From Candidatus Mediterraneibacter vanvlietii (GTDB lineage: Bacteria; Bacillota; Clostridia; Lachnospirales; Lachnospiraceae), in contig DXGZ01000053.1 in assembly GCA_019113645.1 (NCBI GenBank), positions 1 to 37,178 of the forward strand: DNA of 37,178 nt, given 5' to 3'. The notes beneath the pieces are model-generated. The model was given only the letters and a program-made list of their open reading frames with translations. It had not been told where the DNA came from and made no database searches. This document shows positions 7,652 to 16,177 of this stretch, one piece after another. Both the position numbers and the translations under genes were made by a program. The stretch's first letter is position 1, and each line of letters opens with the position of its first letter.

Positions 7652-9781
7652 ATGCCGCATATTCAGGTACTGGATCAGATTACAATTGATAAGATTGCAG
7701 CAGGAGAGGTGATCGAACGTCCGGCTTCTATTGTGAAGGAGCTTGTGGAGAATGCCATAGATGCCGGGGCCACATCAGTTACAGTGGAGATCAGGGACGG
7801 AGGAATTTCACTGATCCGCATCATGGACAACGGGTGCGGAATTCCTCACGATGAAGTCAGAAGCGCTTTTCTGCGCCACTCTACGAGCAAGATCCGATCT
7901 GTGGAAGATATCGCCCATATCAGTTCTCTGGGCTTTCGCGGGGAGGCGCTCTCAAGTATTGCCGCGGTGACAAAGACAGAGCTGATCACCAAGACAGAGG
8001 AAGAAGAGCTGGGAACCAGATATGTGATCGAGGGAGGAAAAGAGACGGAGTTTGAAGAAACCGGCGCGCCGAACGGCACGACATTTCTCGTGCGTCAGTT
8101 GTTCTACAATGTGCCGGCGAGACGGAAATTCCTGAAAACTCCCATGACTGAGGCGGGACATGTACAGGACCTGCTCATGCATCTTGCCCTGTCCCATCCG
8201 GAGGTCGCACTCCTGTTTATCAACAACGGACAGGAAAAACTGCGTACCTCGGGCAACGGGAAATTAAAAGATGTAATCTATAATGTATACGGACGGGATG
8301 TTGCGGCAAATCTCCTGGATATTGATTATGAGAAAGGGGCCCTTCGGATTACCGGGTATCTCGGAAAGCCGGTGATCACGCGAGGAAACAGGAACTTTGA
8401 GAATTTCTTTGTCAACGGACGGTACGTGAAGAGTCCCATGATCTCAAAATCTCTGGAAGATGCATACAGGGATTTCACCATGCAGCACAAATTCCCATTC
8501 GCTGTGCTTCATTTTCATGTCAGCGGGGAAGATATTGATATCAATGTTCATCCCACAAAGATGGAACTGAGATTTCAGAAACAGCAGGAAGTGTATAATA
8601 CCGTATTCGAGGGGGTACACAGGAGACTGCTCGAACCGGAGCTGATTCAGAAGGCAGAGATTCCGGAGCCGGTGGCTGAGAAGAAGGAGGAGAAAAAGGA
8701 AAGCCCCTTCCTCCTAAAACCGCGGGCGCAGAGTGCGCAGGGGACTGATGCCGGGGGGATGCAGCCGATAGCACAGCCCGCGCCGGAGGTCTCTGGAAGA
8801 GCAGTGACAGATGTGTCAACCGCTTCTGGAGGAGCTCCAGCCGGGGAAGTTCATGATGAGGACTATTTCATCCGGAAGATGCGGGAGAGGGTGACAGCAT
8901 ATCACCAGCGCAGTTCTTCCGCAGAGGTCAGCGACCGCAGGGGGATCTACCGCCAGCAGGAGCAGGCGGACCGGATTCGTGAGGCGGCTGTGAGCAGCGC
9001 AGCTGTGCATCGCACGCCGGAAAGCCAGGCAGACCCGGAATTGGACGCAATAAAAGCAGCGGACGGTCAGGCAGACATGGAGCAGTCTCCGGCGGGTACA
9101 CCTGACAGCAGAACGGCTGCTGAGAAGAGCCCGGCTGCTGCCGCAGAAAAGCCGAAGCAGCTCGATCTGTTTGAGGAGAACTTTCTGAAACGGGACGTCC
9201 GCGCAGAATATAAACTGATTGGTCAGGTGTTTGACACTTACTGGCTGGTACAGTTTCACGACAGCCTTTATATCATTGACCAGCACGCCGCTCATGAGAG
9301 GGTGCTCTATGAGCGGACGCTGAAGAGCATGAAATCGCGTGAGTTTACCTCCCAGTACTTAAGTCCGCCGATTATCCTCACCCTTTCCATGCAGGAAGCG
9401 CGTCTTCTGGAAGAGAACATGGACCGCTTCTCACGCATCGGGTTTGAGATCGAACCTTTCGGAGGGGAGGAGTACGCCGTGCGCGCGGTTCCGGACAATC
9501 TTTTCAGCATTGCAAAAAAAGAACTGCTCATGGAGATGATCGATGATCTCTCGGACGGACTGACTACATCCATGACGCCGGAGCTGATCGATGAGAAGGT
9601 GGCTTCCATGTCTTGCAAAGCGGCAGTGAAAGGGAATAACCGTCTGTCCGCGCAGGAGGTTGACGCGCTGATCGGCGAGCTGCTGACACTGGATAATCCG
9701 TATCACTGCCCCCACGGAAGACCTACGATTATTGCGATGACGAAGAAAGAATTAGAGAAGAAGTTTAAGAGGATTGTGTGA
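7652..9781 (+). CDS. mutL: DNA mismatch repair endonuclease MutL
   Basis: The 709-residue MutL has an N-terminal GHKL ATPase (NAIDAGA, DNGCGI, GFRGEALSSI), a linker of about residues 340-505 rich in Ala, Glu and Pro, and a C-terminal dimerisation domain. DQHAAHERVLYE at residue 543 matches the DQHA(X)2E(X)4E endonuclease motif, so this MutL should nick DNA, as in bacteria that lack MutH. CKAAVKG and CPHGRP near the end complete the metal site. QLDLF at residue 503 is a probable sliding-clamp motif. ATG 7652 follows AAGGAGGAG. The last base of the stop codon is the first base of the miaA ATG. Confidence 0.97.
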   Translation: MPHIQVLDQITIDKIAAGEVIERPASIVKELVENAIDAGATSVTVEIRDGGISLIRIMDNGCGIPHDEVRSAFLRHSTSKIRSVEDIAHISSLGFRGEALSSIAAVTKTELITKTEEEELGTRYVIEGGKETEFEETGAPNGTTFLVRQLFYNVPARRKFLKTPMTEAGHVQDLLMHLALSHPEVALLFINNGQEKLRTSGNGKLKDVIYNVYGRDVAANLLDIDYEKGALRITGYLGKPVITRGNRNFENFFVNGRYVKSPMISKSLEDAYRDFTMQHKFPFAVLHFHVSGEDIDINVHPTKMELRFQKQQEVYNTVFEGVHRRLLEPELIQKAEIPEPVAEKKEEKKESPFLLKPRAQSAQGTDAGGMQPIAQPAPEVSGRAVTDVSTASGGAPAGEVHDEDYFIRKMRERVTAYHQRSSSAEVSDRRGIYRQQEQADRIREAAVSSAAVHRTPESQADPELDAIKAADGQADMEQSPAGTPDSRTAAEKSPAAAAEKPKQLDLFEENFLKRDVRAEYKLIGQVFDTYWLVQFHDSLYIIDQHAAHERVLYERTLKSMKSREFTSQYLSPPIILTLSMQEARLLEENMDRFSRIGFEIEPFGGEEYAVRAVPDNLFSIAKKELLMEMIDDLSDGLTTSMTPELIDEKVASMSCKAAVKGNNRLSAQEVDALIGELLTLDNPYHCPHGRPTIIAMTKKELEKKFKRIV

Positions 9782-10722
9782 TGAAACGACCTTTAATCAT
9801 ATTGGCGGGTCCCACAGCCGTTGGGAAGACGGCGGCATCCATACAGCTTGCGAAATCGGTCGGCGCTGAGATTATTTCCGCAGACTCCATGCAGGTGTAC
9901 CGGCAGATGGATATCGGTTCGGCAAAAATCATGCCGGAGGAGATGGACGGGGTGCCTCATCATCTGGTGGATGTGCTTGAGCCGGAAGAAGAATTCAATG
10001 TAGTCAGATTTCAGAGCCTGGCGAAAGAAGCCATGGAAAAGATCTATGCTGCCGGGAAGATACCGCTTATCGTGGGCGGAACCGGGTTTTATATTCAGGC
10101 GCTTCTGTATGACATTGATTTTACGGAAAATGATGGAGATGACAGCTTCCGGAAGGAACTGGAGCAGACCGCTGAAGAGATGGGGAGCGAAGCGCTCCAC
10201 CGGCAGCTTCGGGAGGTTGATCCGGCGTCGGCTGAGCAGATCCATCCTCATAATAAAAAGAGAATTATCCGGGCGCTGGAATTCTACCACCAGACCGGGC
10301 AGAGGATCTCAGAGCATAACGAGACGGAGCGGCAGAAGGAATCTCCCTACCAATACGCCTACTTTGTGCTGACTGACGACCGGGCGAAGCTGTATGAACG
10401 GATCGACCGGCGGGTGGATCAGATGATGGAAGATGGGCTTCTTGATGAAGTACGCGGGCTGAAAGAACGGGGAGTGAGCCGGACTTCGACTGCGATGCAG
10501 GGACTCGGCTACAAGGAACTCTACGCTTATCTGGAAGGTGAAATGACGCTGGAGGAGGCGGTCCGCATTATCAAGCGGGATACGAGACATTTTGCGAAAC
10601 GTCAGCTGACATGGTTTAAACGAGAGCGGGACGTGGTCTGGGCAGACCGTTCTGTAATCGGCAGCGGGACTGAACTTCAGAAGTTCTTTCTCAATGTTCT
10701 GGAAGAGAGAGGAATCTTATGA
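9781..10722 (+). CDS. miaA: tRNA dimethylallyltransferase
   Basis: MiaA adds a dimethylallyl group to A37 of tRNAs that read UNN codons. The 313-residue protein opens with P-loop GPTAVGKT (about residues 9-16), followed by ISADSMQVYRQMDIGSAK and VPHHLVDVL, and carries TAMQGLGYKEL near residue 243. ATG 9781 overlaps the mutL stop as TGATG and has AAGAGG seven bases upstream. It is preferred to the in-frame GTG at 9778. Translational coupling to mutL is likely, and mutL-miaA adjacency is widespread in bacteria. Confidence 0.96.
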   Translation: MKRPLIILAGPTAVGKTAASIQLAKSVGAEIISADSMQVYRQMDIGSAKIMPEEMDGVPHHLVDVLEPEEEFNVVRFQSLAKEAMEKIYAAGKIPLIVGGTGFYIQALLYDIDFTENDGDDSFRKELEQTAEEMGSEALHRQLREVDPASAEQIHPHNKKRIIRALEFYHQTGQRISEHNETERQKESPYQYAYFVLTDDRAKLYERIDRRVDQMMEDGLLDEVRGLKERGVSRTSTAMQGLGYKELYAYLEGEMTLEEAVRIIKRDTRHFAKRQLTWFKRERDVVWADRSVIGSGTELQKFFLNVLEERGIL

Positions 10723-10827
10723 CCGTCAGGTGAAGATAAACCATCTGCTGCCGGTAGGGCTGTTAAGAAGACAGGAGAATCAGAGCATCCGTTTTATAAA
10801 TAGAGAAGAGAGGGAAGAAAACAGGGA

Positions 10828-12141
10828 ATGGAAACAACAGGATCAGATTATATGTATAAAGAACTGGGAATTTCAGAAGAGGTATACAACTTCGGGCAGA
10901 AGATAGAGGAAGATTTGCGGGACCGGTTTGCGGAATTCGACCGCACGGCGGAATATAATCAGATGAAAGTGATTCGCGCCATGCAGGAGAACCGGGTCAG
11001 TGAGGCATGTTTTAACTATGTCAGCGGATACGGGTACAATGACCTTGGACGGGATACGCTGGAAGAAGTGTACGCGTCCACATTTCACACGGAGGCTGCG
11101 CTTGTCCGCCCTCAGATTACATGCGGAACCCATGCGCTTGCGCTCGCACTCGCGGCAAATCTGCGCCCGGGAGATGAGCTGTTATCCCCGGTGGGAAAAC
11201 CGTATGACACACTGGAAGAAGTGATTGGAATCCGTCCGTCAAACGGGTCTCTGGCCGAGTATGGAGTGACCTACCGCCAGGTGGAGCTTCTGGAAGACGG
11301 TTATTTTGATTATCCTGCGATCGAGGCGGCGTTAAATGAGCGCACAAAACTGGTGACTATCCAGAGGTCAAAAGGGTACCAGACACGCCCCAGTTATTCG
11401 GTCGGGAAGATCGGGGAACTGATCTCGTTTATCAAGGCGAGAAGGCCGGATGTAATCTGCATGGTTGACAACTGTTACGGAGAATTCGTGGAACGGATCG
11501 AGCCGAGTGATGTGGGCGCTGACATGATCGTTGGATCTCTGATCAAGAATCCGGGCGGCGGTCTTGCTCCCATTGGCGGATATATTGCCGGCCGGGCTGA
11601 TCTGATTGAAAACTGCGCTTACCGCCTGACTTCACCGGGGCTTGGAAAAGAAGTGGGCGCCTCCCTCGGCGTCATGCAGTCCTTCTACCAGGGATTTTTC
11701 CTTGCGCCGACTGTGGTGTGCGGTGCGCTGAAAGGAGCTGTTTTTGCGGCAAATGTATATGAGCGTCTGGGATTTGCAGTGGTCCCGAACGGAAGTGAGT
11801 CAAGACATGACATCATCCAGGCAGTGACACTGGGCTCGCCGGAGGGTGTGATCGCTTTCTGCAAGGGCATCCAGGCTGCTGCCCCTGTGGACAGTTACGT
11901 AAGCCCGGAACCGTGGGCAATGCCGGGCTATGACAGCGATGTAATTATGGCGGCAGGCGCATTCGTGCAGGGGTCTTCCATCGAACTTTCCGCGGACGGT
12001 CCTATTAAACCGCCTTACGCAGTATATTTCCAGGGCGGGCTTACCTGGTATCACGCGAAGCTTGGCATTCTGAAATCTCTCCAGGGACTTGTTGATGCAG
12101 GAATCGTCAGCCTGGAACAGATATCAGAGCCGGGCAGATAG
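10828..12141 (+). CDS. PLP-dependent enzyme, methionine gamma-lyase / aluminium-resistance family
   Basis: The 437-residue product belongs to the fold-type I PLP family annotated as methionine gamma-lyase-related or aluminium resistance protein (YnbB of Bacillus, PF06838). Visible features are the cofactor region CGTHALALALAANLRPGDEL, the aspartate in MVDNCYGEF, and the probable Schiff-base lysine in GSLIKNPGGGLAPIGGY. The real substrate is not established for this family. The start could also be ATG 10852 (MYKELGISEEV). The gene follows miaA by about 105 bases, an arrangement also common in other Firmicutes. Confidence 0.88.
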   Translation: METTGSDYMYKELGISEEVYNFGQKIEEDLRDRFAEFDRTAEYNQMKVIRAMQENRVSEACFNYVSGYGYNDLGRDTLEEVYASTFHTEAALVRPQITCGTHALALALAANLRPGDELLSPVGKPYDTLEEVIGIRPSNGSLAEYGVTYRQVELLEDGYFDYPAIEAALNERTKLVTIQRSKGYQTRPSYSVGKIGELISFIKARRPDVICMVDNCYGEFVERIEPSDVGADMIVGSLIKNPGGGLAPIGGYIAGRADLIENCAYRLTSPGLGKEVGASLGVMQSFYQGFFLAPTVVCGALKGAVFAANVYERLGFAVVPNGSESRHDIIQAVTLGSPEGVIAFCKGIQAAAPVDSYVSPEPWAMPGYDSDVIMAAGAFVQGSSIELSADGPIKPPYAVYFQGGLTWYHAKLGILKSLQGLVDAGIVSLEQISEPGR

Positions 12142-12230
12142 AGTCTGCGGAGAAAACAGAGAAGACACAGCAGGTCTGTCCGAGGGCAGTTGCCATGGCG
12201 GAACTGCGGAAGGAAGATCAGGAGGAGATT

Positions 12231-13454
12231 ATGAGACAGATTGCGGTAATCGGAGGCGGTGCCTCCGGAATGATGGCAGCCATTACTGCTGCTTCAAAAG
12301 GCGCCCGGGTTGTTCTGATTGAACATAAGGACCGAATAGGCAGGAAGATTCTCTCTACAGGAAACGGACGGTGCAATTTCACAAACACACATCAGGAACC
12401 GGTCTGCTATCACTCGGATCAGTTTCTGTTTCCGTGGGGAATCATAGAGAAATTCAATGCCCAGGAGACGATCTCCTTCTTCCTTCAGCTCGGGATCTAC
12501 TCCAAGAACCGGAACGGTTATCTCTACCCGAATTCAGACCAGGCTTCGGCAGTGCTTGACGCTCTTCGCATGGAACTGGAGCGCCTGAACGTGGAGATCC
12601 GGACCGACACGCAGTGCCGGGAGATTATCCCCGGGAAGAAAGGGTTCCGGATCGTTACAGATTCCGTGGAGATCCGTGCAGACCGGGCCATCTTAAGCAC
12701 CGGGTCAAAGGCTGCGCCAGTGACCGGATCGGACGGATCAGGGTATGATCTCGCCAAGAAGCTGGGGCACCGGATTGTGCCGGTGCTCCCCGCCCTGACC
12801 GGGCTGCAGTGCGAAGGAAAGTTCTTCAAGGCGATTGCGGGAGTGCGGGCGAACGGAACCGTATCCATCTGGGCGGACGGGGAGTGCATTGCCCGGGATA
12901 CCGGAGAACTTCAGCTTGCAAATTACGGAATCTCCGGCATTCCGGTCTTCCAGGTGAGCCGTTATGCATCCAGGCTTCTCTACGAGAAGAAAGAAGTATC
13001 CGCGGTACTTGATTTTATGCCGGATTTTACGGAAGAGCAGACAGCAGTATTTCTGAAGGCGCGTGCCGGGATGCGTCCCCGGAAGCAGGCAGACCAGTTT
13101 CTGATCGGGCTTTTCCATAAGAAGCTTTCCGACCTGTGGGTGAAGCTTTCCGGGATACCGGCAGAGAAGAAAGCAGGAGAGCTGACAGCGGAAGAGCTCA
13201 AGTCTCTCACAGGAATGATCAAAAACTTCCGGGTGCGTGTGAAGGCTGCGAACCCCTACGAGCAGGCACAGGTGTGCTGCGGCGGCGTGGATACGGCTGA
13301 GGTAGATCCGGACACGCTGGAATCTATCTACGTGCCGGGCGTGTATTTTGCAGGAGAGATTCTCGATGTAGACGGTATGTGCGGCGGCTACAATCTTCAG
13401 TGGGCCTGGTCCAGCGGACACGTGGCAGGGGAAGCTGCTGCCGCTGCGCACTGA
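12231..13454 (+). CDS. NAD(P)/FAD-dependent oxidoreductase, HI0933/BaiN-like family
   Basis: The product is a 407-residue flavoprotein. The N-terminal dinucleotide-binding motif IAVIGGGASGMMAA lies at residues 4-17, followed by the family signature GRKILSTGNGRCNFTN and the C-terminal FAD-contact stretch GVYFAGEILDVDGMCGGYN. Family members are annotated as HI0933-like, YtfP or BaiN-like. Most have no assigned substrate, and a bile-acid role should not be assumed. I chose ATG 12231 because AGGAGGAG ends four bases upstream. An in-frame ATG at 12195 has no such site. Confidence 0.88.
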   Translation: MRQIAVIGGGASGMMAAITAASKGARVVLIEHKDRIGRKILSTGNGRCNFTNTHQEPVCYHSDQFLFPWGIIEKFNAQETISFFLQLGIYSKNRNGYLYPNSDQASAVLDALRMELERLNVEIRTDTQCREIIPGKKGFRIVTDSVEIRADRAILSTGSKAAPVTGSDGSGYDLAKKLGHRIVPVLPALTGLQCEGKFFKAIAGVRANGTVSIWADGECIARDTGELQLANYGISGIPVFQVSRYASRLLYEKKEVSAVLDFMPDFTEEQTAVFLKARAGMRPRKQADQFLIGLFHKKLSDLWVKLSGIPAEKKAGELTAEELKSLTGMIKNFRVRVKAANPYEQAQVCCGGVDTAEVDPDTLESIYVPGVYFAGEILDVDGMCGGYNLQWAWSSGHVAGEAAAAAH

Positions 13455-13538
13455 GAAGATTCTGCCGGAAATGCAGATGCGAAATATTAGAATGAAAAAA
13501 ATAAGAAATTGCTATGGAAATCATAAGGAGGAGTTCAG

Positions 13539-15116
13539 GTGATCCGTATTGACCAGCTGAAGCTGCCAATTGAACATACAACTGACCAGTTTGAGAAGAA
13601 ACTGCTGAAAGTATTAAATATCCAGAAAAAGGAACTGAAGGAGTACCACATCAGGAAACGGTCTCTTGACGCGCGGAAAAAGCCGGAACTTTACTACGTC
13701 TATTCTGTTGACCTGAGAGTGAAGAATGAAGAGCCTGTTCTGAGGCGGATGAAAGGAAAGGCGAGAAAAGTGACGGAATCTCCCTATCGCGCTCCGGAGC
13801 ACGGGGCGGAGAGAGCAGCCGGCAGACCGGTTGTGATCGGAAGCGGACCGGCAGGGCTGTTCTGTGGGTATCTTTTGGCACAGGAGGGATACTCTCCTCT
13901 GATTATTGAACGGGGCGCTCCGGTCAGAGAGAGACAGAAAGATGTGGAGCGTTTCTGGAAGACAGGTGTCCTGGATCCTGATTCCAATGTACAGTTCGGT
14001 GAGGGCGGCGCGGGCACGTTCTCGGACGGAAAGCTGAACACGCTTGTGAAAGACGCAAAAGGGAGAAACCGGTTTGTCCTTGAGACATTTGTGAAGTTCG
14101 GGGCGCCTGAAGACATTCTCTGGGAGCAGAAGCCCCATATTGGAACCGATATCCTGATCGATGTGGTTGAGGCAATGAGGAACAGAATCACAGAACTTGG
14201 CGGCGAAATCCATTTTCACAGCATGGTTACGGATATTATCCCGGAGGAAGAGAGTGTGGTGGTCAATGGATGTGAGAAGATAAGAACATCAGCTGCCGTG
14301 CTTGCGATCGGGCACAGCGCCAGGGATACGTTTCAGATGCTTTTTGACCGCGGAGTTGATATGAGCGGGAAATCCTTTGCCGTGGGCGTGCGTGTGGAGC
14401 ATCCGCAGAGCCTGATTGACCGGAACGCGTACGGAAGAGAAGAGCGCGGCAGTCTTCCGGCAGCTGCGTATAAACTGACGGAGAAGCTGGATAACGGACG
14501 GGGTGTATATACGTTCTGCATGTGTCCCGGCGGTTATGTTGTCAATGCGTCTTCCGAACCGGAACGCCTTGCAGTAAACGGAATGAGCTATCACGGACGG
14601 GCAGGAGAGAACGCCAACAGCGCGGTTATCGTGACGGTCACTCCTGATGATTTCGGTTCGGATCACCCGCTGGCAGGAATCCGGTTTCAGAGGAACCTGG
14701 AAGAGAAAGCGTGGGAGGCCGGTTCAGGATGTGTTCCGGTGCAGAAATTCGAAGATTTCTGCGCAGACAGAAAAACCACAGAGCTCGGGAACATCAGGCC
14801 GAATATAAAAGGAGCGTACAGTCTTGCCAATGTACGCGGCATTTTCCCGGAGGAACTCTCGGATTCTCTTCAGCAGGGAATCGAAGCCATGGATCATAAG
14901 ATCCGCGGGTTTGCCGATGGGGACGTTCTCTTATCCGGCGTGGAGAGCAGGACATCCTCTCCGGTCAGGATCGAGAGAGACGAAGCATTCAGAAGCAATA
15001 TCTCCTGGGTGTATCCGTGCGGTGAGGGCGCCGGGTATGCCGGAGGGATCACCTCGGCAGCAATGGACGGCTTGAAGGTGGCTGAGGCGATTATCAGTCG
15101 GTTTCGCCCCTGTTAG
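13539..15116 (+). CDS. FAD-dependent dehydrogenase, COG2509-like
   Basis: The 525-residue protein has an N-terminal region of about 90 residues (IRIDQLKLPIEHTTDQFEKK onward), then a Rossmann motif VVIGSGPAGLFCGYLLAQEG near residue 98, the glycine-rich VQFGEGGAGTFSDGKLNT, and a C-terminal FAD motif GEGAGYAGGITSAAMDGLK. This architecture matches the uncharacterised dehydrogenases of COG2509, which are conserved in Clostridia with no defined substrate. The start is a GTG, seven bases after AAGGAGG. It is a different family from the flavoprotein just upstream, and the 84-base gap suggests co-transcription. Confidence 0.85.
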   Translation: MIRIDQLKLPIEHTTDQFEKKLLKVLNIQKKELKEYHIRKRSLDARKKPELYYVYSVDLRVKNEEPVLRRMKGKARKVTESPYRAPEHGAERAAGRPVVIGSGPAGLFCGYLLAQEGYSPLIIERGAPVRERQKDVERFWKTGVLDPDSNVQFGEGGAGTFSDGKLNTLVKDAKGRNRFVLETFVKFGAPEDILWEQKPHIGTDILIDVVEAMRNRITELGGEIHFHSMVTDIIPEEESVVVNGCEKIRTSAAVLAIGHSARDTFQMLFDRGVDMSGKSFAVGVRVEHPQSLIDRNAYGREERGSLPAAAYKLTEKLDNGRGVYTFCMCPGGYVVNASSEPERLAVNGMSYHGRAGENANSAVIVTVTPDDFGSDHPLAGIRFQRNLEEKAWEAGSGCVPVQKFEDFCADRKTTELGNIRPNIKGAYSLANVRGIFPEELSDSLQQGIEAMDHKIRGFADGDVLLSGVESRTSSPVRIERDEAFRSNISWVYPCGEGAGYAGGITSAAMDGLKVAEAIISRFRPC

Positions 15117-15347
15117 GAGATATTTGTTTCCGCGGCGGTTCGGCCGCGCATGAGAAGTTTATGAATCGGTTCAGCCGCGCCATTCGGGAAACCGCACTGA
15201 CGTGCTTATTGCGGCTGCGCCGCTGTTTCCCTCATGTACGGGCGCTCAGCCCATGGGACTGCACGCTCGAAAAAGCATGCGAGCATGCTTTTTTCTCCCG
15301 GACAGCCCATGGCTGAACTGTTATACAGTTCACAGAATTTTAATCTG
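15117..15347. repeat. GC-rich palindromic intergenic region
   Basis: No credible gene lies between 15117 and 15425. Several inverted repeats are packed together: CGCGGC/GCCGCG (15131-15136, 15143-15148), GGGAAAC/GTTTCCC (15186-15192, 15225-15231) enclosing a GCGG/CCGC hairpin, the 15270-15293 hairpin, and GAACTGT-TAT-ACAGTTC (15315-15331). CAGCCCATGG occurs twice (15247-15256 and 15303-15312). The composition differs from the flanking genes and suggests a dispersed repeat element or a structured RNA. Confidence 0.5.
15270..15294 (+). terminator. intrinsic terminator, probably bidirectional
   Basis: AAAAAGCATGC (15270-15280) and GCATGCTTTTT (15283-15293) are perfect complements around a GA spacer, with a T-run on the right and an A-run on the left. 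This would end transcription of the preceding flavoprotein gene and could also work on the other strand. Confidence 0.7.
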
Positions 15348-15354
15348 GAATCCC

Positions 15355-15383
15355 TATACAGGTTTTTCAAATTGTGCTAAAAT
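15355..15383 (+). promoter_or_regulatory. radC promoter
   Basis: TATACA (15355-15360), 17 bases, TAAAAT (15378-15383). Transcription would begin near 15390. This rules out the in-frame TTG at 15390 as the radC start and supports ATG 15426. Confidence 0.55.
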
Positions 15384-15425
15384 AAATCGTTGTATTGTAT
15401 CATCGCAGTGATTACGGTACGAAAT

Positions 15426-16127
15426 ATGAGTAAAAACAACACAATTAAAGACATGTATCAGGAAGAGCGCCCATATGAGAAATGCCGGCGCTTCGGAGCA
15501 GAGAACCTGACGGACAGGGAGCTTCTCGCCGTTATGCTCAGGACGGGGACGAGGGGAGAGAATTCCCTGGAACTGGCAGGACGGCTTCTGCATCCGGATT
15601 TTGCGGCAGAAGGTCTTGGCAGCCTTCATAAATGGACGTTTGAAAAGCTTAAGTCTGTAAAAGGCATCGGAGAGGTCAAGGCAGTGCAGATTCTCTGTCT
15701 GGCAGAACTTGCCAAGAGGATGGCAATGGAGGAGACGAGGAAAGGACTGGATTTTTCCGACCCACATAAGATCGCTGCCTATTACATGGAGGATATGCGC
15801 CATCGAAAGCAGGAAGTACTGAAACTTGTGCTGCTCAACACACGGTCGTGTCTGATTGGGGACAGGAACGTCTCTGTCGGTACAGTGGACCGGGCGCTTG
15901 TATCTCCGAGAGATCTTTTCCATGAAGCACTGATGGCGAACGCGTCATCCATTATCCTCCTGCACAATCACCCAAGCGGTGATCCGACGCCAAGCGAGGA
16001 GGATATGCATATCACAAGGCGGGTGTTTGAGGCAGGGGCAATGCTTGGAATCCGGCTTCTTGATCACATCATCATAGGGGATAACTGCTTTGTCAGCATG
16101 AAAGAAAAGGGGATCTTTCAGATTTAA
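15426..16127 (+). CDS. radC: RadC/YsxA family JAB domain protein
   Basis: The 233-residue product has an N-terminal helix-hairpin-helix-like region (ENLTDRELLAVMLRTGT, then SVKGIGEVKAVQI) and a C-terminal JAB/MPN domain. The metal motif is LLHNHPSGDPTPSEEDMHIT, with both histidines and the aspartate intact. Despite the historical name, no direct repair role is established for RadC. ATG 15426 gives the usual N-terminus (NTIKDMYQEERPYEKC), although no strong ribosome binding site precedes it. In Bacillus radC also sits directly before mreB, and the same order is kept here. Confidence 0.93.
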   Translation: MSKNNTIKDMYQEERPYEKCRRFGAENLTDRELLAVMLRTGTRGENSLELAGRLLHPDFAAEGLGSLHKWTFEKLKSVKGIGEVKAVQILCLAELAKRMAMEETRKGLDFSDPHKIAAYYMEDMRHRKQEVLKLVLLNTRSCLIGDRNVSVGTVDRALVSPRDLFHEALMANASSIILLHNHPSGDPTPSEEDMHITRRVFEAGAMLGIRLLDHIIIGDNCFVSMKEKGIFQI

Positions 16128-16177
16128 GCGTTAATTATTCGGAGTTTATTCATGGGAGTTTAATAGATAAGGGATGG

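Noticed and set aside
7052-7660. 202-codon reverse-strand ORF opposite mutS
   Set aside because: It is a shadow of mutS: no ribosome binding site, no recognisable domain, and mutS is complete on the other strand.
13614-14219. 201-codon reverse-strand ORF opposite the COG2509-like gene
   Set aside because: The translation is low in structure and Cys/His/Arg-rich, typical of an antisense frame, and it has no translation signals.
15315-15331. Second LexA box upstream of radC
   Set aside because: GAACTGT-TAT-ACAGTTC starts and ends like an SOS box, but the half-site spacing is nine bases instead of four between GAAC and GTTC.
15117-15347. CRISPR array
   Set aside because: There are several palindromes and one ten-base direct repeat, but no regularly spaced repeat units and no cas genes.
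15202-15411. 69-codon forward ORF in the palindromic intergenic region
   Set aside because: It runs through the terminator and the radC promoter and has no ribosome binding site.
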